A DNA stretch of 64,000 bases from positions 48,568 through 112,567 of the forward strand of contig NZ_KB905828.1 of the NCBI RefSeq assembly GCF_000381025.1, read 5' to 3'. Shown in pieces: positions 1 to 7,524 of the stretch (the stretch's first letter is position 1; the number at the start of each line of letters is the position of its first letter). This stretch comes from Streptomyces sulphureus DSM 40104. Lineage in GTDB: Bacteria; Actinomycetota; Actinomycetes; Streptomycetales; Streptomycetaceae. A model generated the notes under the pieces. It saw only the letters and a program-made list of their open reading frames with translations. It ran no database searches and was not told where the DNA came from. A program made the translations under genes and the position numbers.

Positions 1-383
1 TCGGCGCCGCCGGCGACCGCGGAGTCGGTCTGCCCGAGGGCGATCTTGTTGGCCGCGGCGATGACGGCCTGCATACCGGTGCCGCACGCCTGCTGGATGT
101 CGTACGCGGGGGTGCGCGGGTCGAGCCGGGAGGCGAGGACGGTCTCGCGCGCGAGGTTGAAGTCCCGGCTGTGCTTGAGTACGGCGCCGGCGACGAACTC
201 CCCCACGGCGCCGGGCTCTTGGAGGGCGTACCGCTCGACGAGGCCGTCGAGCGCCGCGGTGAGCAGCTCCTGGTTCGAGCAGGCCGCGTACGGACCGTCG
301 GCCCTCGCGAAGGGGATGCGGCTGCCGCCGAGCACCGCGACGCGGCGTGGCGGCTGCGCTCTCATGAGGCCGTTGGAACTCAT
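1..383 (-). CDS. acetyl-CoA C-acetyltransferase (thiolase), 3' end outside window
   Basis: N-terminal part of a thiolase; the reading frame runs off the left edge, so only about 127 residues are visible. After the ATG at 383 the protein has the thiolase opening VAVLGGSRIPFA and the nucleophile motif QQACGTGMQ, whose Cys is acylated during Claisen condensation or thiolysis of acyl-CoA. It is divergent from a FabG-like reductase and a MaoC hydratase. That gene set matches the mycobacterial fadA2-fabG4-htdX arrangement, so a beta-oxidation-like or fatty-acid remodelling role is likely. Two palindromes between the divergent starts suggest shared TetR control. Family assignment is firm; chain-length specificity cannot be read from this fragment. 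Confidence 0.9.
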   Translation of the reverse strand, partial: MSSNGLMRAQPPRRVAVLGGSRIPFARADGPYAACSNQELLTAALDGLVERYALQEPGAVGEFVAGAVLKHSRDFNLARETVLASRLDPRTPAYDIQQACGTGMQAVIAAANKIALGQTDSAVAGGA

Positions 384-404
384 CCTCGACCAAACTCCTG
401 ACCT

Positions 405-418
405 GTAAGTAACCTTAC
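405..418. promoter_or_regulatory. candidate TetR operator, palindrome 1
   Basis: GTAAG-TAAC-CTTAC is an inverted repeat in the divergent promoter between the thiolase start (383) and the fabG start (456). Its centre lies 18 bases from that of a second palindrome at 425-434. GTAAG/CTTAC half-sites are typical of TetR-family lipid regulators, and such a gene lies convergent at 2679-3347. Binding by that protein is inference. Confidence 0.55.
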
Positions 419-424
419 TCGGAA

Positions 425-434
425 GTAAATTTAC
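425..434. promoter_or_regulatory. candidate TetR operator, palindrome 2
   Basis: GTAAATTTAC is a perfect 10-base palindrome, conspicuously AT-rich for this genome. It lies 21 bases before the fabG start and shares the GTAA/TTAC half-site of the palindrome at 405-418. Occupancy here would probably block transcription of both divergent genes. Confidence 0.5.
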
Positions 435-455
435 GCGAGACTGAGGAGTTGGGGA

Positions 456-1805
456 ATGGCCGATCGCTACCTTCATTGGACCAACACAGGGCCCGGCCGA
501 TTCCTCTCCCGACGCCTGGGCCTCCCCCGTCCCGTCCCGCTGCACCGCTGGTCCGCGGAGCGGCCGACGCTGGAGGGGGGCCCGCTGCTCCACCTGACCC
601 CCGTGCAATCAGCCGTCGGGGAAGAGGAGTTGGCAGCCGCGCTCGACGGTTGCGGTCTGCCCGTCCGCTCCGCGCAGGAGCAGGGCGAGCGGTACGCCGC
701 CGTCGTGGTCGACGCTACGGGTATCCGCACGCCCGCGGAACTCACCGGCGTGCACCGGGCGCTCCACGCCGTCGGGCGACGCGTCGCCGAGTGCGGCAGG
801 TACGTGGTGCTCGGCGCCGAACCCGAGGCGGCCGACCACCACCAGGCCGCGGCGCAGCAGGCGTTGGAGGGGTTCACCCGCTCGCTCGGCAAGGAGACCG
901 GCGGGGGCCGCACCGCACAACTGGTCCGACTCGCCCCCGGCACCCGCGCACGGGACGCCGCGAGCACCCTGCGGTTCCTGCTCTCGCCGAAGTCGGCCTA
1001 CGTCAGCGGTCAGGTGGTCCGGATCGGTCCCCCGGCCCGCGACGGCGTCCAGGAGGCCGACGCGGCACGCCCGTTGGCCGGCAGGACGGCGCTGGTCACC
1101 GGCTGCGCACGGGGCATCGGGGAGGCAGTCGCCGAGACGCTGGCGCGCGACGGGGCCGAGGTGCTGTGCCTCGACGTGCCGCAGGCGCAGGAGCAGTTGG
1201 AGGCCGTGGCCGCGCGCCTCGGCGGGCGCGCGGTGACGCTCGACATGACGTCGCAGGACGCGGGCGAGCAGCTCGCCGCGGCGCTGCCCCGGGGCGGGCT
1301 CGACGTGCTCGTCCACAACGCCGGCATCACGCGCGACCGCCGGCTCGTCAACATGGGGGAGGACCGCTGGGGTCCGGTCCTCGACGTCAACCTCGACAGT
1401 GTGCTGCGCACCACGGACCACCTGCTCAAGGAGGGCGCGCTGCGCAGCGGCACCGGGCGGGTCGTCGCCACGGCCTCGATCGCGGGCATCGCGGGGAACG
1501 TCGGGCAGACCAACTACGCCGCGAGCAAGGCGGGCATCATCGGCTTTGTCCGCTCGCTCGCGCCGCGCGCAGCCGACGAGCACGGGGTGACGGTGAACGC
1601 GGTCGCGCCCGGGTTCATCGAGACGAGGATGACGGCGGCCGTGCCGCTCTTCATCCGGGAGGCGGGGCGGCGGATGAGCTCGCACAAGCAGGGCGGGCTC
1701 CCCGTCGACGTCGCGGAGACGACCGCCTGGTACGCGCACCCGGCCTCCGGCGGTGTCAACGGCCAGGTGGTGCGGGTCTGCGGCCAGAGCCTGCTGGGGG
1801 CGTGA
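456..1805 (+). CDS. fabG: 3-oxoacyl-ACP/CoA reductase, long two-domain FabG type
   Basis: A 449-residue NADPH-dependent 3-ketoacyl reductase, much longer than the usual 245-residue FabG. Residues 1-200 form an extra N-terminal domain and the C-terminal half is the SDR fold. That half carries TGCARGIG at 215-222 for cofactor binding, NAG at 288-290, Ser341, and the catalytic YAASK with Tyr354 and Lys358. This size and layout match the high-molecular-weight FabG4 class of actinobacteria, which prefers acyl-CoA. The ATG at 456 follows a GAGGAG-like ribosome-binding site. The stop overlaps the start of the MaoC gene (TGATG), so the two are probably translationally coupled. Confidence 0.9.
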   Translation: MADRYLHWTNTGPGRFLSRRLGLPRPVPLHRWSAERPTLEGGPLLHLTPVQSAVGEEELAAALDGCGLPVRSAQEQGERYAAVVVDATGIRTPAELTGVHRALHAVGRRVAECGRYVVLGAEPEAADHHQAAAQQALEGFTRSLGKETGGGRTAQLVRLAPGTRARDAASTLRFLLSPKSAYVSGQVVRIGPPARDGVQEADAARPLAGRTALVTGCARGIGEAVAETLARDGAEVLCLDVPQAQEQLEAVAARLGGRAVTLDMTSQDAGEQLAAALPRGGLDVLVHNAGITRDRRLVNMGEDRWGPVLDVNLDSVLRTTDHLLKEGALRSGTGRVVATASIAGIAGNVGQTNYAASKAGIIGFVRSLAPRAADEHGVTVNAVAPGFIETRMTAAVPLFIREAGRRMSSHKQGGLPVDVAETTAWYAHPASGGVNGQVVRVCGQSLLGA

Positions 1806-2737
1806 TGGGGACGGCCGACCACGTCGAACGCCTCGACAGGGCACCGAAGTTGACGCCGCTCCTGCTCGGCGGCGCGCTGCGGGCACCGCGGAAGCGCGGG
1901 CCCTTCGAGGTGGCCCGGCTGCCCGCGCGCCGGCTCGAACTCGGGGGCGTACGGGCGGATTCGGCGGCCCTGCGCCGGTACGCCGAGGTCTGCGGGTTCC
2001 CTGCGGACGCCGAGGTTCTGCCTCCGACGTATCCGCATCTTCTCGGCTTCCCGCTCCAGATGCGGCTCATGTCCGCAGCCGACTTCCCCTTCCCGCTTCC
2101 CGGACTGGTGCACACCGGCATCGAGATGCACCAGCACGTACGTCTCGGGGCCGGGGACGCGCTCGACATCGCGGCGTGGGCGGAGGGTCCCGAACCGCAC
2201 CGCAGGGGAAGCGTCTTCACCATGGCGACCGAGGCGCGCCGCGGCGGCGAGGTGGTCTGGGAGTCGCGCAGTCGGTACCTGTGCAGGCACCGCACCGCGG
2301 CGGCGGGAGAGCAGGGCGAGCGGGAGCCGGACGAGGAGCTCCCCGTACGCGCCGAATGGCGGCTCGGCGGCGACCTCGGCCGGCGCTACGGCGCCGCCTC
2401 GGGCGACCGCAACCCCATCCATCTGAGCGCCCCGACGGCGAAGCTCTTCGGCTTTCCGCGGGCGATCGCGCACGGCATGTGGAGCTTCGCGCGGTGCCTC
2501 GCGGGGAGCGAAGTGCAGCAGGCGTGGGCGCGCGGCGAGACCGGCGAACACCTGGACGCCGGCGCCGAGTTCAAGGCCCCCGTGCTGCTCCCCGCGACGG
2601 TGCGGTTCGCCGAGGGGGAGGCCGGGACGGGCACGGCCGCGCTCGCGCTGCGTGGCGCCGAGGACGGACGGCTGCACCTCACCGGGTCGGTCTCCAGCGC
2701 TCGCCCTTCACCAGCGCCCCCAGGCCCGTCCAACTGA
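1805..2737 (+). CDS. MaoC-family (R)-3-hydroxyacyl thioester dehydratase (HtdX-like)
   Basis: A 310-residue double hot-dog hydratase. The C-terminal half has the hydratase-2 signature in the segment GDRNPIHLS, where the Asp and His are the expected catalytic pair, followed by AIAHGMW. The N-terminal hot-dog lacks this motif and is probably structural. The ATG overlaps the fabG stop by one base. With the adjacent thiolase and reductase it would complete a condensation, reduction and dehydration set on acyl thioesters. The last 59 bases overlap the convergent TetR gene. Confidence 0.85.
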   Translation: MGTADHVERLDRAPKLTPLLLGGALRAPRKRGPFEVARLPARRLELGGVRADSAALRRYAEVCGFPADAEVLPPTYPHLLGFPLQMRLMSAADFPFPLPGLVHTGIEMHQHVRLGAGDALDIAAWAEGPEPHRRGSVFTMATEARRGGEVVWESRSRYLCRHRTAAAGEQGEREPDEELPVRAEWRLGGDLGRRYGAASGDRNPIHLSAPTAKLFGFPRAIAHGMWSFARCLAGSEVQQAWARGETGEHLDAGAEFKAPVLLPATVRFAEGEAGTGTAALALRGAEDGRLHLTGSVSSARPSPAPPGPSN

Positions 2738-3347
2738 AGTTCATCAGCACGGCGGCGGTCTCCTTCGCCGAAGGCCGGTCCTCCTGGCGGGAGTTGGACC
2801 AGCCGGCGAGGGACTCCGCGGCGCCGACGAGGGCGTGCGCGAGACCGGAGACCTCGCGGTCGGCCAACTCCTCGTCGCACCCGGCGTCCTGGGCCGCCTG
2901 CGCGAGCAACTCCGTGACGAGGTCGGTGAGTCGGGTGCGGAGGGAGGCGACCATGGAGGCGAACGGTTCCCCCTGGGTACGCGCGCGGGAGAGCACGGCC
3001 CAGCCGTCCGGGTGCGCCGAGGTGTGCGCGAAGAAGGCGCGCAGGCCGTTCCAGAGCTGCTGGTCGGCGGGGCCCGAGACGCCGGCGCCCAACCGTACGG
3101 CCTCGTGGAGGGAGTCGCCCTCGCGTCTGATGCAGGAGGAGAACAGCTCCTCCTTCGACTTCAGGTAGAGGTAGACGAGCGGCTTGGAGACGCCGGCGGC
3201 CTCGGCGATGTCGTCCATCGAGGCGGCCTGGTACCCGTGGCGGGCGAAGCCCGCGACGGCGGCGTCGAGCATCTGCTGCTCCCGCACCGCTCTCGGCATG
3301 CGCTTCTGCCCGCCGCGCCGCTCGGCCCTGCCGTTCCCCGTGGTCAC
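2679..3347 (-). CDS. TetR/AcrR family transcriptional regulator
   Basis: A 222-residue regulator with an N-terminal helix-turn-helix (AGFARHGYQAASMDDIAEAA followed by GVSKPLVYLYLKSKEEL), the standard TetR DNA-binding domain, and an all-helical ligand-binding domain behind it. The frame extends further upstream, but the GTG at 3347 is preceded by GGAGG at good spacing, so it is taken as the start. The 3' end overlaps the convergent MaoC gene. The likely targets are the palindromes at 405-434 in front of the fatty-acyl genes; the ligand may be an acyl-CoA. That regulatory link is inferred from position. Confidence 0.85.
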   Translation of the reverse strand: MTTGNGRAERRGGQKRMPRAVREQQMLDAAVAGFARHGYQAASMDDIAEAAGVSKPLVYLYLKSKEELFSSCIRREGDSLHEAVRLGAGVSGPADQQLWNGLRAFFAHTSAHPDGWAVLSRARTQGEPFASMVASLRTRLTDLVTELLAQAAQDAGCDEELADREVSGLAHALVGAAESLAGWSNSRQEDRPSAKETAAVLMNFSWTGLGALVKGERWRPTR

Positions 3348-3514
3348 TTCGCCTCCACTCCTGCTGCCCCGGAAAGCGTACGCGTCACGAAGGCGGCGCG
3401 GTGGGCCCGGCGAGCAGCACGTCAACTCGCCTGCCGCGCGAAGGCGTTGGTCGGTGTGCGGACTGCCGTGCGGGGCAGGCGGCGGGACGGACGCCTCGCT
3501 ACGAGGGAGGCCCC

Positions 3515-3694
3515 GTGTGCGGCCCGCAGAACAGCCACTGGGTACGTACCCGCACCGAGGAGGGGAGGGCCGCGTTCCTTGCGGAGCGGAAAGCGGAGGA
3601 GGAGCGTGCCCTCCACCCCGGCGCGGGTGCCGTGGTGGCCCTCGCGCTCGGGGTGGGGGTGCTCAGCGTCGGGGTGGTGTCAGTGCTGCTGTGA
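3515..3694 (+). CDS. small single-pass membrane protein, unknown function
   Basis: A 59-codon reading frame starting with GTG, five bases after a strong GAGGGAGG ribosome-binding site. The N-terminal half is charged (RTEEGRAAFLAERKAEEE) and the C-terminal 25 residues are one hydrophobic helix ending at the stop, a tail-anchored layout. It ends 40 bases before the convergent symporter gene. No family is recognised. The ribosome-binding site and membrane helix support a real gene. Confidence 0.55.
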   Translation: MCGPQNSHWVRTRTEEGRAAFLAERKAEEERALHPGAGAVVALALGVGVLSVGVVSVLL

Positions 3695-3734
3695 GCGCCG
3701 GTGCGGGCGGCGCGCGCCACCCGCACCGTGCGCC

Positions 3735-5090
3735 CTACGACGCCGAACCGCCCGACGTCACGGGCTCCTTGGGCCGTGCGTCGGTCTTCGGGGGCTCGGT
3801 CGCGTCGAGGTCGTCGAGGCTGAAGCTGGTCGCTCCGCGGAAGGCCGCCACGTCGAGGATCTTCTCGCGCGACGAGACGAGCACGGGGACCACCACCTGC
3901 CCTGCGACGTTGGTGGCCGTGCGCATCATGTCGAGGATCGGGTCGATCGCGAGCAGCAGGCCGACACCCTCCAGCGGGAGGCCGAGCGTGGAGAGGGTGA
4001 GCGTGAGCATCACGGTCGCGCCGGTGAGGCCGGCCGTCGCGGCGGAGCCGATCACCGAGACGACGACGATGAGCAGGTACTCCTTGATGCCCATGTCGAT
4101 GCCGTAGAACTGCGCGATGAAGATGGCGGCGATCGCCGGGTAGATCGAGGCGCAGCCGTCCATCTTCGTCGTCGAGCCGAACGGCACGGCGAACGAGGCG
4201 TACTCGCGCGGCACGCCGAGGCGTTCGGTCACCTTCTGGGTGACCGGCATCGTGCCGACCGAGGAGCGGGAGACGAAGCCGAGCTGGATCGCCGGCCAGG
4301 CGCCGCGGAAGAACTGGACCGGGTTGACCTTGCCGACCGTCGCCAGGAGCAGCGGGTAGACGCCGAAGAGGATCAGCGCGCAGCCGATGTAGACGTCGGC
4401 GGTGAACGTGGCGTAGTCCCCGAGCAGGTCCCAGCCGTAGTCCTTCACGGCGGTGCCGATGAGGCCGACGGTGCCGAGCGGTGCGAGCCGGATCACCCAC
4501 CACAGCGCCTTCTGCAGCAGCTCCAACGCGGACTGGCCGAAGGAGAGCAGCGGCGCGGCGCGCTCCCCGAGCTTCAGCGCGGCGACGCCGACCACCGCGG
4601 CCATGAAGACGATCTGGAGGACCTGGAGCTCCGTGAACGGCGTGATGACGTCCGTCGGCACGATGCCGGTGAGGAAGTCGAGCCAGGACCCCGCGTCCTC
4701 GGGCTTCGCCGCGTCGGCGGCGGAAGCGCCCGAGCCGGAGCCCGGGTTGGTGACGAGCCCGATCACGAGGCCGATGGCGACGGCGATGAGCGAGGTCGCC
4801 ATGAACCACAGCAGCGTGCGGGTGGCGAGGCGCGCCGCATTGTGCACGTTGCGCAGGTTGGTGATGGAGATGGCGATGGCGAAGAAGACCAGCGGCGCCA
4901 CGGCCAACTTCAGTAGCTGGACGAAGATTTCACCGATCTTGTCGAGCGTGGTGCCGAGCCAGGAGACGTCAAAGCTCCGGGCGGCCCAGCCCAGGACGAC
5001 GCCGAGGACGAGGCCGAGGAGGATCTGCGCCCAGAACGGGACTCTGGGTATCCGTGAGCGCGTGGGTGCGGAGGTATCGGCAGAGGACAC
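3735..5090 (-). CDS. DAACS-family Na+/H+ symporter, possibly cystine (TcyP-like)
   Basis: A 451-residue dicarboxylate/amino acid:cation symporter. Recognisable parts are the N-terminal helix after PFWAQILLGLVLGVVLG, the serine-containing re-entrant loop SRSSVGTMP, FGSTTKMDGCA, and the late motif DPILDMMRTATNVAG. The family carries C4-dicarboxylates, glutamate/aspartate or cystine. The loop and late motif differ from the classical DctA/GltP forms, and a Cys-rich leader peptide lies 216 bases upstream on the same strand, so cystine uptake is the favoured inference. The start is GTG at 5090 with CGGAG upstream. A TAGCCT element about 135 bases upstream could be a second promoter. Confidence 0.85.
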   Translation of the reverse strand: MSSADTSAPTRSRIPRVPFWAQILLGLVLGVVLGWAARSFDVSWLGTTLDKIGEIFVQLLKLAVAPLVFFAIAISITNLRNVHNAARLATRTLLWFMATSLIAVAIGLVIGLVTNPGSGSGASAADAAKPEDAGSWLDFLTGIVPTDVITPFTELQVLQIVFMAAVVGVAALKLGERAAPLLSFGQSALELLQKALWWVIRLAPLGTVGLIGTAVKDYGWDLLGDYATFTADVYIGCALILFGVYPLLLATVGKVNPVQFFRGAWPAIQLGFVSRSSVGTMPVTQKVTERLGVPREYASFAVPFGSTTKMDGCASIYPAIAAIFIAQFYGIDMGIKEYLLIVVVSVIGSAATAGLTGATVMLTLTLSTLGLPLEGVGLLLAIDPILDMMRTATNVAGQVVVPVLVSSREKILDVAAFRGATSFSLDDLDATEPPKTDARPKEPVTSGGSAS

Positions 5091-5306
5091 GGAAGGCTCC
5101 GGGGAAGCTTCGAAGGATGGGATGGGCTTCCGGGCGCGTCCGTTGGCGGCGCGGCCCGAGCGATCGTCCGGAGACCTGCCCGGCGGGCGGAGAGCGGGAG
5201 GGCGTGCAGGGTGTCGACGCCATGACCGGAGGCTAGCCCCGGTGTGCCGCTCCGCGACAGACGGGCGCGGGGCCGGTTGCGGCCCGGGCCTCGCGGCGGG
5301 GAGACC

Positions 5307-5405
5307 TCAGCGACAGTAGGCGGAGAGGCAGCGACACAGATCGACGTGCAGCCGCGCGACGAGCAGGGGGCTCGTCGGCTGGGAGGTGCTCGCTGCCGTC
5401 GTCAT
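5307..5405 (-). CDS. cysteine-rich leader peptide, candidate attenuator
   Basis: A 32-codon frame whose C-terminal part reads LLVARLHVDLCRCLSAYCR. The HVDL core fits the short actinobacterial leader peptides usually found upstream of sulfur-related transport genes, and three Cys codons sit in the last nine. Ribosome pausing at those codons could report cysteine supply, as for the poly-Cys attenuators known in mycobacteria. No ribosome-binding site precedes the ATG. Instead TAGCGT ends seven bases upstream, as expected for a leaderless mRNA starting at the A of ATG. The next gene on this strand is the symporter at 3735-5090. Confidence 0.65.
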   Translation of the reverse strand: MTTAASTSQPTSPLLVARLHVDLCRCLSAYCR

Positions 5406-5412
5406 GACGGAC

Positions 5413-5418
5413 ACGCTA
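5413..5418 (-). promoter_or_regulatory. -10 element of a leaderless promoter
   Basis: TAGCGT on the minus strand, seven bases before the ATG of the leader peptide. The spacing places the transcription start on the A of the start codon. No convincing -35 hexamer is visible. Confidence 0.4.
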
Positions 5419-5551
5419 GCACCGACGCGTGCGCCGCGCGCCGGGCGAGCTGAGCGGTTCGGCCCAACCCCCCTGTTGCGCCCGGGAGTTGGGCCGGAAC
5501 GGTGTGACCGGAGTGGCCGGCCTCACAGAGAGCGGCGGGAACTCACCGGCG

Positions 5552-5845
5552 TCAGGCGACGCCGTCCTCCTGGCTCTGGTTGGCGGCGAGCTTGCCCTTC
5601 GCCTTGGTGACACCGTTGTAGACCTGCTCCGACATGGCGTCCCGCTGCCTGCGCAGCAGGACGAAGCTGAGCGGCGCCGAGACGACGAGGGCGAGCAGCA
5701 CCACCCAGAGCGGGTTGGCGTCGCCTATGGCGGAGGGGAAGACCCCGAACTGCACCAGCAGGCTGATGACGAGGAAGCAGCCGACGAAGATTCCCAGCCG
5801 CATCAGGGTGTAGCGGAGGGTCGCGTGCGAGGTGGTGCTGCTCAC
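5552..5845 (-). CDS. DUF4229 domain membrane protein
   Basis: A 97-residue protein with two hydrophobic helices (LMRLGIFVGCFLVISLLVQ and PLWVVLLALVVSAPLSFVL), followed by a basic soluble tail starting RRQRDAMSEQVYNG. This matches the actinobacterial DUF4229 family, whose function is unknown; in streptomycetes it often sits near menaquinone genes. The GTG at 5845 follows GGGAGA and overlaps the acetyltransferase stop as GTGA, indicating coupling in the operon that begins with the MqnE-like gene. Confidence 0.75.
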   Translation of the reverse strand: MSSTTSHATLRYTLMRLGIFVGCFLVISLLVQFGVFPSAIGDANPLWVVLLALVVSAPLSFVLLRRQRDAMSEQVYNGVTKAKGKLAANQSQEDGVA

Positions 5846-6447
5846 GGTCTGTCTCTCCCTGCTTCGCGGAGTACTGCACTTGACTCGGCGGAGTCCGAAC
5901 CCCCGGCGAACCCGCGCCACATGGTGACGTCGTCCCGGAAGTCCCCGTCCGCCACCTTGATCGCGCCGGGCACCCGGCCCACCTCCCCGTAGCCGCAGGA
6001 GGCGTAGAACCGCTCCAGCCCCGAACCGCTGCGCAGGGTGAGGCGTATCCCCTCGATGCCGTCCATCCCCCGGGCCGCCTCCTCGGCCGCTGCGAGCAGC
6101 CGCCGACCGGTCCCGCGACCCTGCGCGGACGGGTGCACCATCACGGTGTAGAGCCATACCCAGTGTCGCATCAGGCGGTGCGTGTTGAAGAAGAAGAACG
6201 CCGTTCCGCAGACGTGACCCTCGTCATCGAGGCCGACGAGGAGCCGGCTGCGGCCCTCGGCCATCGCCCGCAGGTACCGCAGGAGTTCGGGCCGCACGTC
6301 CTCGGGGGTGACCGGCGGCACGAAGCCCACCGAACCGCCCGCGTTGACGACGTCGGCCCACAGGCGCAGCACCTCGTCCCGCAGCTTCTCCGTGACGGGC
6401 GGGTCGAGGACGAACGCGCCCGCGGCAGGGGCTTCGGTCAGCGACAC
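5842..6447 (-). CDS. GNAT family N-acetyltransferase
   Basis: A 201-residue acyltransferase. The acetyl-CoA-binding motif A is seen as VMVHPSAQGRGTGRRLL, preceded by a strand with GTAFFFFN and followed by ERFYASCGYGEVG. The substrate cannot be predicted. It begins seven bases after the MqnE-like stop with a GTG start, and its stop overlaps the DUF4229 start, so the three genes form one transcription unit. The last 20 residues are polar and poorly conserved in appearance. Confidence 0.85.
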   Translation of the reverse strand: MSLTEAPAAGAFVLDPPVTEKLRDEVLRLWADVVNAGGSVGFVPPVTPEDVRPELLRYLRAMAEGRSRLLVGLDDEGHVCGTAFFFFNTHRLMRHWVWLYTVMVHPSAQGRGTGRRLLAAAEEAARGMDGIEGIRLTLRSGSGLERFYASCGYGEVGRVPGAIKVADGDFRDDVTMWRGFAGGSDSAESSAVLREAGRDRP

Positions 6448-6454
6448 GGCACGC

Positions 6455-7438
6455 TCACACGCGCATCGGCTGCGGACTCTCGCGGCGGTCCGGGTCGGGC
6501 CCCGGGTGCTCCCGCAGGACACCGAAGGCGGCGTCGCGCTCCACCGGGCGGAAACCGGCGTCGCGGACCAGTTCGACCAGCTCCTCGCGGGTGAGCTCGT
6601 CCGGGCCCGCCGCCTCCTCGACGGGCTCGCCCGCCACCTCGTCGGCGCCGTGGTTGAGGGCGAGTTGCGCGGTGAAGAGGCCGTGCGACTCCCAGCCGAC
6701 CCGGAGGTGCGGCACGTTGTCGACGAGGAGCCGCGCGACGGCGAAGACCTTCAGCGCCGCGGCGCCCGTCGCCGGGTGGTTGTCGGGGCCCTCGTAGCGG
6801 AGGGGGGCGAGGAGCGAGAAACCGCCGGTGGAGTCCTGGAGCCGGCGGAGGTCGAGCAGCCGGTCGACGAGCTGTTCGCTGCTCTCGCCGTGCCCGTAGG
6901 CGAAAGTCGCCTCGGTGCCGAGGCCGGCCGCGTGCGCGGCGCCGTGGATCTCGGCGAGCTCGGGCGCGTCCGGAGCGTCGAAGAGCGACGGGCCCTCGCC
7001 TGCGAGCGAGGTGACGCCCGCCGACCGCAGCGCGGCGAGGAGCTCGGCGCGGCGCGCGAGACCGCGCAGTTGCGAGGCGCTGCACGCCGCCAGCGACGTG
7101 CCCGCCGCCAGCTCGGCGGCGACCGCGCGGAGCCGCTCCGGCACCGCGGCCCAACCGACCTGCCCGGCCACCGACTCGACGCCGGTGACGACGACCTCCG
7201 TCGCACCGGCCGACGCGCTCTCCCGTGCCGCAGCCGCCGGTTCTGGCCCCGCGAGGTCGAGGCGGCGGGTGACGGCGAGATACCCGACGTCGCCGACCGC
7301 GGCGAGGCGGGCCGCGTGCGCGAGGCCGCCGAGCCAGGCGAGGTCGTCGGAGGAGAGGAGCGCGACGCCGTCCTCGCGTGAGAGCCTCGCCCCCGAACGC
7401 GCCTTCTCCTCCAGCTCGCCGCGGAGCTCCGCGTCCAT
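6455..7438 (-). CDS. MqnE-like protein lacking the radical SAM cysteine motif
   Basis: A 327-residue protein related to aminofutalosine synthase MqnE along its length. It has the family opening (SREDGVALLSSDDLAWLGGLAH), the middle FAYGHGESSEQLVDRLLDLR, the segment FAVARLLVDNVPH and the closing RESPQPMRV. Authentic MqnE is about 385 residues and carries CX3CX2C right after the GDV..F.V.R.L segment. Here that segment (GDVGYLAVTRRLDLAG) runs into an Ala-rich stretch, and the only cysteine lies later, in LAACSAS. It therefore cannot bind the radical SAM iron-sulfur cluster. The ATG follows GAGGAGG. It could be a decayed duplicate, a pseudoenzyme or a protein with a new role. Confidence 0.75.
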   Translation of the reverse strand: MDAELRGELEEKARSGARLSREDGVALLSSDDLAWLGGLAHAARLAAVGDVGYLAVTRRLDLAGPEPAAAARESASAGATEVVVTGVESVAGQVGWAAVPERLRAVAAELAAGTSLAACSASQLRGLARRAELLAALRSAGVTSLAGEGPSLFDAPDAPELAEIHGAAHAAGLGTEATFAYGHGESSEQLVDRLLDLRRLQDSTGGFSLLAPLRYEGPDNHPATGAAALKVFAVARLLVDNVPHLRVGWESHGLFTAQLALNHGADEVAGEPVEEAAGPDELTREELVELVRDAGFRPVERDAAFGVLREHPGPDPDRRESPQPMRV

Positions 7439-7524
7439 GCCTCGCACCCTCCTCGATCCGTGCACGTACCCCGGCGAGCCTACGCCACGGCGCCCGCGCG
7501 GCCGCGGGGCGGTGGCTTCCGCCG

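Noticed and set aside
449..2737. A continuous 762-codon frame spanning fabG and the MaoC gene
   Set aside because: Its first part is an off-frame reading of fabG with an Arg/Pro/Gly-rich translation. Only the part from 1805 is real, as the MaoC gene.
2652..4916. A 754-codon plus-strand frame
   Set aside because: It lies opposite the TetR and symporter genes and its translation is low-complexity Glu/Arg/Gly, a GC-skew artefact.
4969..5223. A minus-strand frame starting six bases after TAGCCT, overlapping the symporter start
   Set aside because: It overlaps the symporter by about 120 bases in another frame and shows no protein-like composition. The TAGCCT is more likely a promoter for the symporter.
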